From: Cyclina sinensis
Lineage: Eukaryota; Mollusca; Bivalvia; Venerida; Veneridae
DNA length: 64,000 nucleotides
Direction: 5' to 3'
NCBI GenBank assembly: GCA_012932295.1
Contig: JAAONU010000003.1
Span: 33,280,361 to 33,344,360 of the forward strand
The translations under genes and the position numbers were made by a program. The notes beneath the pieces are model-generated. The model saw only the letters and a list, made by a program, of their open reading frames with translations. It was not told the DNA's origin and did not search any database. The first letter of the stretch is position 1, and every line of letters begins with the position of its first letter. Positions 46,164 to 56,600 of this stretch are shown piece by piece.

Positions 46164-46550
46164 ATGTCAGCAGTTGAGAAAAATAAATCAAGAAATCGTA
46201 AAATATACGAATTGTGGTCTTCTATTCAAGATATAGTAGGGAACGCTAAGCTTTGGCCTAAGCGAATCCGTAGGAATTTTTGGACAAGTGGACTGAAACA
46301 TTTTGATAGAATTATTACTTCTACCTTTGTCTATGTAAACGGATTGAACCCCGAACTCTTTTATGAGTGGGTGGACTTGTTAAACCTGGCTTCAGATAGA
46401 GATGCTTATAGGCATTTTAGAGAACTTTTCAAGAGTTTTGAGGCTGGAAAATATTCCAGAAGTTTATATGCCTATAACGTTACTTCCAATAAGTACGAGT
46501 ATTTAGACGGAACAGTACGCACTTACGTACATGCTAGTCGACGAAATTAA
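46164..46550 (+). CDS. Unrecognised 128-codon ORF in palindrome-rich unit
   Basis: Starts ATG at 46,164 (MSAVEKNKSRNRKIYELWSS) and ends TAA. Unlike other open frames here it has a balanced, globular-looking composition: three Trp, many aromatic residues (FVYVNGLNPELFYEWVDLLN, SLYAYNVTSNKYEYLDG), a basic N-terminal segment (AKLWPKRIRRNFW) and a basic end (YVHASRRN). No signal peptide or membrane segment. An ATTAAA lies about 27 bp after the stop. Neighbours are short inverted GGAATGAA motifs on both sides, which suggests a mobile-element or virus-derived gene rather than a host exon. I cannot assign a function; an unspliced host gene is the alternative. Confidence 0.5.
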   Translation: MSAVEKNKSRNRKIYELWSSIQDIVGNAKLWPKRIRRNFWTSGLKHFDRIITSTFVYVNGLNPELFYEWVDLLNLASDRDAYRHFRELFKSFEAGKYSRSLYAYNVTSNKYEYLDGTVRTYVHASRRN

Positions 46551-47151
46551 ATGGTATGTACAGATATATTTTTGTTATTAAAGAATATTAAATTGAAATG
46601 TGTTTACTCCATGACAACACAAAGATAGTTTTATTATTCATGTACTTATTTGAAAGCATTATGGATACAATTTCAGTTACATTTGGTGCAACAATGGTTA
46701 TTATATGTTCTTATATTAAATTGAAAATAACGTTCATTCCGTTAAAATGAAAGTAAATAACGGAATGAATGTCATAGGTAGAATCTATATAAAACCCAAT
46801 GGTAATGTGCTAATGTACATAAATAAAAAAGTAGTTCCTGGTGTATGTAGAAGGTGTTATGCGGTTAATTGCGTATGAATACAAAGCGTCTGATGACCCA
46901 GATCATAAACAAAATAGCCAAGAAAATCGAGGACAAAAATTGGAAAAAAGTAAAACACCACAGGGGGACTAAACTGGTATTATGCCTAAATTTGTATGAA
47001 GTGTCATTCAAGGAGTTCCCTATAACTCACAAGAAATCAGTTGTTAACCTATACGTTTCAATGTTTTGTATGTTACAAAAAAAACTTACTTTATTCTAAG
47101 AACGTATGTCTTCTCTGTCAAAATAATATTTGGATACTTTATGTAGGATAA

Positions 47152-47237
47152 AGGCTATGAAGTGAAATCTTAAGCATTAAGAAACCGTAGGAGGGAATGT
47201 ACATATAGCAACTGCTTAAGATTTCACTTCATAGCCT
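47152..47237. repeat. 25-bp perfect inverted repeat, 36-nt loop
   Basis: Arms 47,152-47,176 and 47,213-47,237 pair without mismatch (left arm begins AGGCTATGAAGTG). The arms flank AACCGTAGGAGGGAATGTAC. It could be a small hairpin RNA gene or a tiny fold-back element. Confidence 0.8.
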
Positions 47238-47789
47238 GTGTCTCACTCAATGTTTGCCCCTCCCATTTTGGTCTTTATTCTTTCTTCATTGGCTTCCTTA
47301 TTTGGAACATACTTTTACATAAGCTAACCACTCACACTTGTGCAATGACACTCCTGCGCAGACGTGGTTTGGCAGGTGCTCTTTTGTAGAAAAAATAGAG
47401 CTCCTTCATAAATAAGTAGAGAAATCACAATTCTTCATGGATAAATCTTTGAGAAAATAAAATATCTTTGCTTTCTGATTGGCTGGAGAAGTAGGGCAAA
47501 CACTGTTATATTTTTTGAGCTTAGTAAATACACTCCTTTATATTATGGGAGTTCTGAATCAGTTGCATGTATTTTTGATTACTAGATATATTAGCCAGTC
47601 TCTTCACTTCATGCAATAGTTGAAGGCTCAAGCTCTAAATAATATTAAATGCTAATGTAATGGTGTAAACAAGAAATAAGGTCAAGGTCACAGTGGACAT
47701 TTGAAGTTTGGGCTAATTCCTTATATGGATATAGTGAAAAAGTTGTTCATATCTAGCTCATAACTGCCTCATTAAAAAAAAGTGTTTAT

Positions 47790-48115
47790 TATATCTCCCC
47801 CCATCTGGGGGAGACATATTTTTTTTGGCCTGTCCATCTGTCACACTTTATTTTCGTTCCATAACTAGAGTACCTTTTCAACTAGAGTCTGCAAACTTCA
47901 TAGGATGATTGCCCTTATTGAATTACAGAAGTTTATTGTTTTTTGGGGTGTGTAAGTCAAAGGTCAAGGCACAGTGACCTTAAATGTGAAAATGATTTCC
48001 GCTGAATAACTATAGTTCTATTTGACGAAGTGTTTTCAAACTTCATAGGATGACTGTCCTTATTGAGTTACAGAAGTGTGTTGATTTCATATGATGATGA
48101 CACATCTCCGCCATG
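47790..48115 (+). repeat. Dispersed repeat related to AGGTCA tandem blocks
   Basis: Starts ATCTCCCCCCATCTGGGGGAGA (a small hairpin) and carries GTCAAAGGTCAAGGCACAGT, TTTCCGCTGAATAAC and a repeated AACTTCATAGGATGA about 160 bp apart, so about two units. Similar in style to 14,921-16,375. Confidence 0.6.
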
Positions 48116-48463
48116 ATAATTTCTTGTTTTTTACCCCATAATTTCAACACTTTCAGCATGCCCATCATGTCATTTTAGTAAGTTAGCAGATGTTGAATAT
48201 GGAATAATCACATAAGGCAGGTGAGCAATAAAGAACATACATGAATGTCATAGACATTTGTTGTGGGCTGCAGGTATGTGTGCTTTAATATTTATATTAT
48301 TATATGGGCGCAACAGAAATAACAGTAGATTGCTACGTAGGTTTTATCCCTTACCAGTTTGTTGCCTTGATGCAATCACTTAAAGGATATTAGAGAGACT
48401 GAAGATTTTATACTTGAAAGAGACTGCTGAACTTGTCTTTGAAAATGCATCACTTACCTGTTC

Positions 48464-49728
48464 CAGGGCCTTCCCCAGAGAATTTTCCAAGCGCAACTGT
48501 GAGGGGGTGGGTGCAGGAGGGGGTAATCCCCCTTCCTGCATGTCGAAATTTTTTTAGTCCTTACAATGAAATGAATCATTTTGGGGTAAGTTTAATGGGA
48601 GTTTAAACAAACAAATTTAAGGTGTTCAGTATTAACATATTTATAATATCTTTCACCATCTTTAATATATAATCATAAATACGTGCATAATAATATAATC
48701 AAAAGGTCAAAAAAAAATTCTGAGAATGAGTTTGGGACAACTGATCATGGCATTGAAACAGAGTTGTCCCAAAATCAGTTTTTGAGTGAGAATTATAAAT
48801 AAATATTTTTTTTCTGTCATCATATTTAAAAAAAAAGAAACAAAAAATATACAGATACATGTATTTAGAAGGAAGGAAACCTTTATGGTCTTATGAAAAC
48901 TTTCAACAGAAACTGCATAGTATAGTCAGTATGGACTTTTAGCAGTAATAAGTTGAAGTTGAACTGTGTACATCTTTTGAAGGCAATGAATGACAGCAAT
49001 TTTCAAGAGGAAAAGAAACTTTCTTAATGACAAAGAAAAACAACTGGTACAAATGATAAAATCTTGACCATCCATCTTAATCAATAGATTAAATTTTGTA
49101 AGGTTGCTGTGTCTCCAGGACAAAGTTTTCTCTAAACAAAAAGTAAAAATACATCGGGGTCGCGAAAACAGGTGACAAACGGATTATCCGAGATATTTTC
49201 ACTTACATGGTGCCTATGGAATGTCAGAATTAATTTCAACATGGTTAGAAATCGACTGTTTATTAGAGTGGCTGTGTTTTTGGACAGTTGACCTATATTT
49301 CTGACTGTCAAAATTAGAGTTGTCCAGGGCAAACATTTTGTTTACAGTCGGTTGTCTGAGAAAAATTGTCCCCAGCGTCCGACTATATAACTTATAATAG
49401 CTCAAACAACTGATTTTCAATCAAGAGCAATTAATGCCACATGATCATAAAACATATTTCTTTAAATTACTTCTTCAAAATATGGCCCATTATTAGCAGT
49501 CACATGTTTATCCATACATCCTTTCATTACACGGGATTTATTGATCGACGGCTGCTGTGTATATTAAGTAACAATTCAGTGATACGCAGTCGTCTGCTGC
49601 TCTAAAAATTCAAGCGCCCCGCCTCAAAAATCAACGTGCAAGCCGAAATTCAAGCGCCCCGGTAACTTGGATCTTGAAAATCAAGCGCCCCGCTGCCGGG
49701 GCGCTAAAACGGCCTGGGGAATGCCCTG
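48464..49728. mobile_element. hAT-like non-autonomous DNA transposon
   Basis: Imperfect terminal inverted repeats CAGGGCCTTCCCCAG (left) and CAGGGCATTCCCCAG (right, reverse strand), with TTTTCCAAGCGC and TTTTAGCGCCCC just inside. Flanked on both sides by CTGTTC, a 6-bp direct repeat. CAGGG termini recall hAT elements, whose duplications are usually 5-8 bp. No transposase frame was seen. The interior includes a copy of the 46-bp dispersed motif and a triple TCAAGCGCCCC repeat. Confidence 0.6.
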
Positions 49729-50118
49729 CTGTTCATTAAGTTTGTGTCCTATGTCATTTAGCGGGTATCTGTGTCCTTTGGACACATTTCTAGTTTATTT
49801 TAAAGTCCTAGAATGATATTCTCAGTGCATTGATAAAGATAAAGTATCATACTTTACATACTATGTTAAAAAAAATCATTTCCTAAAACTATGTCCAAAT
49901 GCCCTATTTGGTGAGTTGAAAGTCAAATGCTTCAGCAAGTAATTATAATTTTAATTTACCAGCATGACAAATATTATCAAATGGTAAACACTAAGTAACA
50001 AATAACCACTGGGGAAAAAATATGAAAGGTATATGTAATATAAATGTAAAATGTTAACTACAATGTGAGCTTATTTGCAGAGTAACAAGAATGTAATGGT
50101 AATGTTATAGTATCTTAC

Positions 50119-50577
50119 GGTCCCACGTTTTACCAGAATCGGCCATTATAACCTCATTCGACTTTGCATTACTGGAATCAACCTATATTTCATATATTCA
50201 CCAAATTTTTTTAAGGTATACATCATTTTTTATTAACATATAATATAAATAGTGTATTAACAAAAGGAATTTGAAAAATCTTCGTGTGGAATGTTTTTAT
50301 GATAGAAAATTAGGTTTTTTATGAAATAAACTCGATTCCGGTGTATATCTGTATGCGAAAATTTTCCACAACTTGCAGATTTTCAATCTTGTATAAAAAC
50401 TTTCCACTCAAAGAAAATTCAAATTCCTTTTGTTAATACACTAATTAATTACATATTGATAAATAATGATGTATATCATTAATAAATTTGGCTTATGTAT
50501 GAAATATAGGTTGATTCCGGTAATGCAGAGTCAATTCCGGTAATATTAAATGGTTGATTCCGGTAAAATGTGGGACC
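50119..50577. mobile_element. Palindromic fold-back element
   Basis: Left end GGTCCCACGTTTTACCAGAA and right end, reversed, GGTCCCACATTTTACCGGAA. Similarity of the arms extends about 85 bp with some mismatches and an indel. A further perfect inner pair (GTGTATTAACAAAAGGAATT and its complement) sits at about 50,250 and 50,430. TTCCGGTAAT recurs four times in the right arm. Non-coding. Confidence 0.75.
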
Positions 50578-51097
50578 CATATCTGATATAAAGTTATATT
50601 AAAATTGGTCTTAGTTGTTCTTCTTTAAAAAAAACTTGTGCTTATTCCAGAGCAGTTAGTTCAAATTTGAGATGACCCCAAGGCAGCATCAAGCATGACC
50701 CTAAAACACCTTAACATAGTGTTTATATCATTACAAATTCTCCACTCATACATATATAAGAAAAATAAAATATCTCTATTAAATACAAACTTTATGTAGC
50801 CCAGTATTAAAAAAAAAACTTGGGTGGCTTCCTTACAAATGTACATTTCTTGGTGTCAGCACCTGAGAGAAGTATTTAACATACTGATACACAGAACATC
50901 ATGTTTTACAGCTCTTGGTGATATTTAAAAACACAAATACTGCAGACGGATTACATTACAACAGTCAAGAAATATTTTACATTTATTGGAAAATGATACA
51001 AAATTCAATGTTTCAGAACCATCATTGTAATGTTCTATACATATTCAATGTTTTTTACTGATTTTTGTTGACTATTCCAGAACTTTCTATGATCCTG

Positions 51098-51407
51098 CAG
51101 ACCTTTTCACAAAAAATCTTACGACAAATTTTTTTCGTAAGAGAAATCTTACGACAAATATCCTTTTCACAAAAAATCTTAAGGGTAAAATCTATCTTTA
51201 CCTAACGATTGATGTTACCCGTTCGTAAGTGTAAACTGTTACATTAACAAGTAAAATGTATCATAAGTTTTTATCTTGAATAAGAATTATCATAAGATAA
51301 AAAATTTAACTTACAATCGGTTTTGTGAAAATGAATTAAGATTTCACTTACGATTATCGTAAGTCAAAATCTTAAGATAATCGTAAGATTTTTTGTGAAA
51401 AGGTCTG
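51098..51407. mobile_element. 310-bp MITE with perfect 27-bp inverted repeats
   Basis: Termini CAGACCTTTTCACAAAAAAT at 51,098 and its complement ending at 51,407 match over 27 of 27 bases. TCTTACGA and TCGTAAGA recur inside, giving secondary palindromes. Flanks read CTG on both sides, a possible 3-bp duplication. Confidence 0.8.
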
Positions 51408-51669
51408 CTGAACTCCATAATTGACTGTAATTGATTTTTTTTCAAGGTCTTTGCATATTTCTGTTATAATTTTTCATAGTTCTCAAGACAGTGTGTTAAC
51501 AGATTTGTAACATTGCTTGTTTTTAGCATCAATCAATTTCCATTTCTATTTTCTGCTTAAATAGCCAGAAAATTGATATTTTTGTCTGCAGTGATTTAGC
51601 ATCTTTTTTTTAGCATTTGTGCAGTTGTACATGTAGTCAGATGTTTTACTAGTAGAGATTTATTTTTTA

Positions 51670-52625
51670 TACCCCCACAAACGAAGTTTAGGGGGTTATA
51701 TAGGAGTGAGCTTGTCCATTTCATGGTTTCCAGATGGTAACTCTTGAAGGAGTCAGTGGATTGTAATAATTTTTAATAAATGGGTGTAACATCATAAAAT
51801 ACAGGTCAAGTTTGAATTTGGGTTCAGACCACTAAAGTTTTACAGAGTTACGGCTCCTTTTCATCTTCGGTTTTGCAAAAAAATGGTTTCCAGATGGTAA
51901 CTCTTTAAGGGGTCATTGGATTGTAATAATTTCTAGTACAAATGTGTAACATCATAAAATACAGGTCAAGTTCGAATTTGGGATCAGACCACTAAATTTC
52001 TACAGAGTTACGGCCCTTTTTCTTCTTCAGTTTTGAAAAAAAATGGTTTTCAGATGATAACTGTTTAAGTTCCAATTTTGGTTCAGACCACTAAATCTTT
52101 ACAGAGTTATGGCCCCTTTTCATCTTAAATTTTGCCCCCAAAAAATCATATCCAGATGATAACTGTTTAAGGAGTGAGTGGATTGAAATAATTTTGGGTA
52201 CACAGATGTTACATCATTAAATACAGGTGGAGTTCGAATTTTGGTTCAGACCACTAAATTTTTGCATACATGTAGTTATGGCTCCTTTTCATCTTCAGTT
52301 TTAATTCTAAAAAAAAAAAAGGTTTTTTACACATGATAATCCTTTAAGGAGTCACTGGATTGAAATTATTTTTGGTACACAGATGAAACAACATAAAGTA
52401 TAGGTTGAGTTTGAATTTGCTTTCAGACCACTAAATATTTACATAGTTATTTTCATCTGTTATTTTGCAAAGAGATGGTTTCCAGATGAAACATGTAACT
52501 CTTTAAGGAGTCAGTCAATTGTAATTTCTTTAAGGAGTCAGTCGATTGTAATTATATTTTGTACTCAAATGTAACATCATTAAATACAGGTTAATTTCAA
52601 ATTTGGGCACAGATCACTTAATGTT
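51670..52625 (+). repeat. ~165-bp tandem repeats, about 6 degenerate copies
   Basis: Begins with ATACCCCCACAAACGAAGTT. The unit carries ATGGTTTCCAGATGGTAACT, AAGGAGTCAGTGGATTGTAA, CATCATAAAATACAGGTCAA and CAGACCACTAAATTTTTACA. Copies shorten and decay to the right. No coding. Confidence 0.8.
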
Positions 52626-52639
52626 TACATGGTTTTGGT

Positions 52640-53474
52640 TTCTTTTCATTTTACCAGTTTCAACCTTGTTTTGATGATTTAAATCTTTCTTGATACAATT
52701 ACATGTATCTGTACAATTTTGTCTTTCTTTTCACTAGAGATAATTTCTTTTTACATGTTTCGTTTTGCCACAAAAGTAATTTCAGTCTCTATCAAGGACA
52801 TCAGTGTGGGAATAATCGCATTCAGTAAAAACTCTAGTTTATTTTTATGCCAGTTGTATTTTCTGATCTTGAAATGAACCAGTTTTCGTAAGATTGGATG
52901 TGAGAGCATTTTTTACTGGGGACTATTTTTATTAAATGATACTTTTGTATCAAGTTTTTAAGATTGTACATTATAGATTAAATCTGGCAAGAAAGATAAT
53001 GACAAAGAATTCTAAGAACAAAATATTTTATTAAATTTAATTGCCATGTTATTAATGAAATCAAGGCCAACCACTTTTTGATCATGAATAGTATAAAGTG
53101 TTTGGTAAAACTGACCCTGGTCATGATGTAAGCATTTCTCATGCATATTGATAATTTAAGAGTTTCCATGGATTCTTTTAATTTACAAGAGTAAACTTTT
53201 GGCCCCTTTGGGTCCCTCTAATAATTGAACTTAATAGAGTTATTTCCATCAGTGGAACTCTCCTACCAATAATATAAGATAAAAAATACTTTACCCTTAT
53301 TCTCCTGTGACCTTTTTTGGTATTATTTGAATATTTCTTGTTTCTTTTCAGCCTTGTGGGTCTTAATGGTTTAATATCATGTTTTTGAAATAGATGAGTG
53401 GATCTGACGAGGGGACTGATCCAAAAGTTAATGTTTCTGAATACCTACAATTTCTTTCTTGCATTTTTATGTAG
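52640..53474. other. DNA before the first recognised kinesin exon
   Basis: Part of a kinesin intron or its 5' flank. An ATG-led frame from 53,395 ([20 protein letters not shown]) resembles a start but lacks the VAVR segment that should precede RIRPQ, so it is not accepted. Confidence 0.4.
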
Positions 53475-53654
53475 GATACGTCCACAGCTTGCCAGAGAAC
53501 GTATTGATATGTGTCAGGTATGTACAGCTGTCATGCCGACAGAAAAGCAGGTACTGCTTGGGAAGGACAAGGCTTTTACATTCGACTACGTATATGACAT
53601 TCCGACAATGCAAGATTTTATCTACAAAGATTGTGTGGAAAAACTTATAGAAGG
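53475..53654 (+). CDS. KIF21: KIF21 exon (motor beta-strand 1 region)
   Basis: Acceptor TTTTTATGTAG, donor GTTAGT. Encodes [15 protein letters not shown] to FTFDYVYDI and VEKLIEG. The first base completes a codon from a missing upstream exon. Confidence 0.92.
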
Positions 53655-56600
53655 GTTAGTAAATATTTGCTGTATAAAGATGTCAGTACAGAATTTGGAT
53701 ACTTTTTTGCCATGTTGGTGAGAATTATTGGTTGGCATATTGTTTTTTCTGTCTTTGTTTAGAAAATACTTTACTTTACATTGAAAACAGGAAGAAGCTT
53801 AAAAATTATAAAAAAGAAATATTTTATCTCAAGAAGGCATTGTGTTTTTCTTTACATAGGGTTATTTCTTTGAATGTAGTGGTCCCAGGTTTGTTACCCA
53901 CATGCCACAATTTTTTTCAGTATGTTCAACTTGAGAATTGACATACAGTCAGGACAAACTTGTCTCTGGTTTGAAAAGTTTTGAACAACAACCTGACTTC
54001 AAAAGAACCTGCTCTTACTGAACAATGTTAAATAACCAGGCATCAACTGACTGACCTTAAAAGCGTATTATCTGTATAAATTGTGTTACCAGTTACGTTT
54101 ATAACAGAAAGTTGTGATCATTTTTGACAGCAAAATCATAGGCTTTTGTAGAACTGAACACATATTTATTTTATTCATGAAGGATATGATTGAATATGGT
54201 TACTATGCATCTAGTTTTATCTACTGAAATGTGATTCCTCATAGACAATTATGAATAGAGATATTTTGAGTAATTTCAGAAATTGCCACTTATTCTTGTC
54301 TAGCACCAGTTGGGTCTATTATATATTGATTCCTTGTAATGTATGTGATTGATCACTTTGTGGAAATTTCTGATGCTGTCAAACCATCTCTGTTTTGCCC
54401 AGAATGTTTAGATTTTCTGAAAAAAGAATAATAACCTATTGATGCTTAGAGATGCACACGTCGTATAGTTTTGTTTCCTGAAAACGCTACAGTGTGAGTG
54501 TCAAGTGAAGAAGCAAATTTTTTATCACATATGATAGAGACAAAGGCTTTTTGCCAGCCTTCATAACATCCCACCTGTTTCTACCCCCTACCCACACAAA
54601 CACACATACACACACACACAATTTTAAGCTTGCAATCTTTATTTTGGCCTGTGCCGTAAGAATTTATTAACAAACTGATTATAAAAAAGATACACGGTTT
54701 AATTTTTCGAAGAATATCATACATGTAATAAAGCAAAGATAGTTCAGTTTTAAGTAATAATCTTCAGAAAGCATATGATAATAAGTTTATGGTATGGAAA
54801 TTTTCATGTCATCATCTGTACTATCCCCCAAGCTATCTCAGCTTTTGAGATGGACTCCCGTACTGATTATATAGGGCAGATGAATTGCCCTGCAATAATC
54901 AATAAATAAATGCCATAAGAAATTGTTAACCCATGTCATTTTCATTAGTAACAATTAGCCGACAGGTATTTCATCTGTTGGTGTTTTGTTTTTCTGTCTC
55001 TTCTTTTTAAATAAATTTTGGTAGCCATAAAATATGTGCTATTCAAGTACTGTTTATTTTATGAACATAAGAAGGAAATGTTTTCATCGGACAAAGTTGC
55101 TTCTTTTGTTTCCTTAAGTATTCTTAAAGTTTATCATTACATGTACAACCTTTCAAGTTGCATTGACTACACTACATTATGGTGCAGTGATCGTTTTTAC
55201 ATGGTATGCAATTTTATCTTTTCAGATGTTTTGAAGGATACAATGCAACTGTGTTTGCCTATGGCCAGGTTGGTAACTCATCTTACATGTAGCTCACCTA
55301 ACAATACTTTTTCACAACCTTTTGTACACCTTTTTAAAAGCCAAGCTGTCTCATTAGATTTGTGCACCTTTACCAACAAATCAGGAACAACACAAAGTAC
55401 TGAGGTAGTACTTCATTGTACTAGATTCTGTTCATTTAGGTAATTTTTGTATTTAAAAAATGTGCCTCTTCATTTCAAAACACGTTAGTTTTACTTTATT
55501 TACAGTTGGATCATTATGTAACTTTTACCTGTTTTTCTGATCTGATACTGAGGTTTCTTTTGACACTGCCACCTTCATGAACATTAACTCTGTTGTTTAT
55601 TCAAGACCTAGGGCAGTTTCATCTTATTACTGTATATTCCTTTTAAAGTACATCTGCAATGAAATACCCCCACACACCCACTCCTCCACCCCCCCCCCCC
55701 CCTTCCTCCCAACGCTTCCCCACTAACTCTTCCCCCCACCCCACTTTTATAATAAAGCATAATAAAGTAAAGTTTAGGTTATTCCTTGTTACAAATATGG
55801 TACTCTGAGAGATTTTTACACAATATGGACATTTATTACAAATTAAGTGGTATTAGAAAAGAAAACTGTAGGATATTGATTTCAAACTGCTTAAGGCAAC
55901 AATAAACAATATTATCATCCAAGTCTGATGTTATCTCTCTATTTTTTTGCTGATAAACATATCGAAATGAGAACATTTACTTACCTCTTAAAAGTATTTA
56001 TATAAATAAAAAAATGACATTAAGTGTACATTCACAAAATTGATTAAGTTATTTCATAGGAAAGAATTTAGTAAACATTATATCCTTTTTATGTCCCCAA
56101 GGAATGCATCATGTAATCACACTGCCTGTCCATTCTCCCATCCGCATATAATTAGTGTATGCTCTGTTAGTCTGACATTTTTAAATAATTTTCAACTTCT
56201 TCCCACCAAGATGGATTGTCATGGACAAGCCCTAGGTTACCATGGTCAAGGTCAGAAATAGTTGTCAGAAAGATATACTTATACTGGCTGCAAACTTTTA
56301 TGTCGGTCCTGGTACTCTGTTGTATAATAAAGTATTTTGAAATAACTTCGCATAAATGTACACCAGATAGAGATATGTTGCAAACCTTCCGTCTGTCTGT
56401 GTGTTATGCTGAGAATTCTGTCTCAGTCTGTACATTGTAACAATATACCTGTATGTTTGTTTCAGCTCTGTGATTTATTACAGGATCTAAAAGAAGTGGC
56501 ATAATTGTTCACAAAAAAATTAGGCAGTTTGTCATTAGAAATTCTCCATCTGTCTATCATCTGTACCATCAGATTATATATAATACTGTATACTTTTATT

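Noticed and set aside
46869..47099. 76-codon Lys-rich open frame
   Set aside because: Low-complexity, AT-driven composition, ending in a homopolymer-rich stretch; no supporting features.
53395..53474. ATG-led frame [10 protein letters not shown] as KIF21 start exon
   Set aside because: It reaches a stop before the RIRPQ exon and lacks the VAVR-encoding stretch and a usable donor.
55018..55443. 141-codon open frame around a KIF21 exon
   Set aside because: It is intron sequence on both sides of the real 43-bp exon and uses a different frame.
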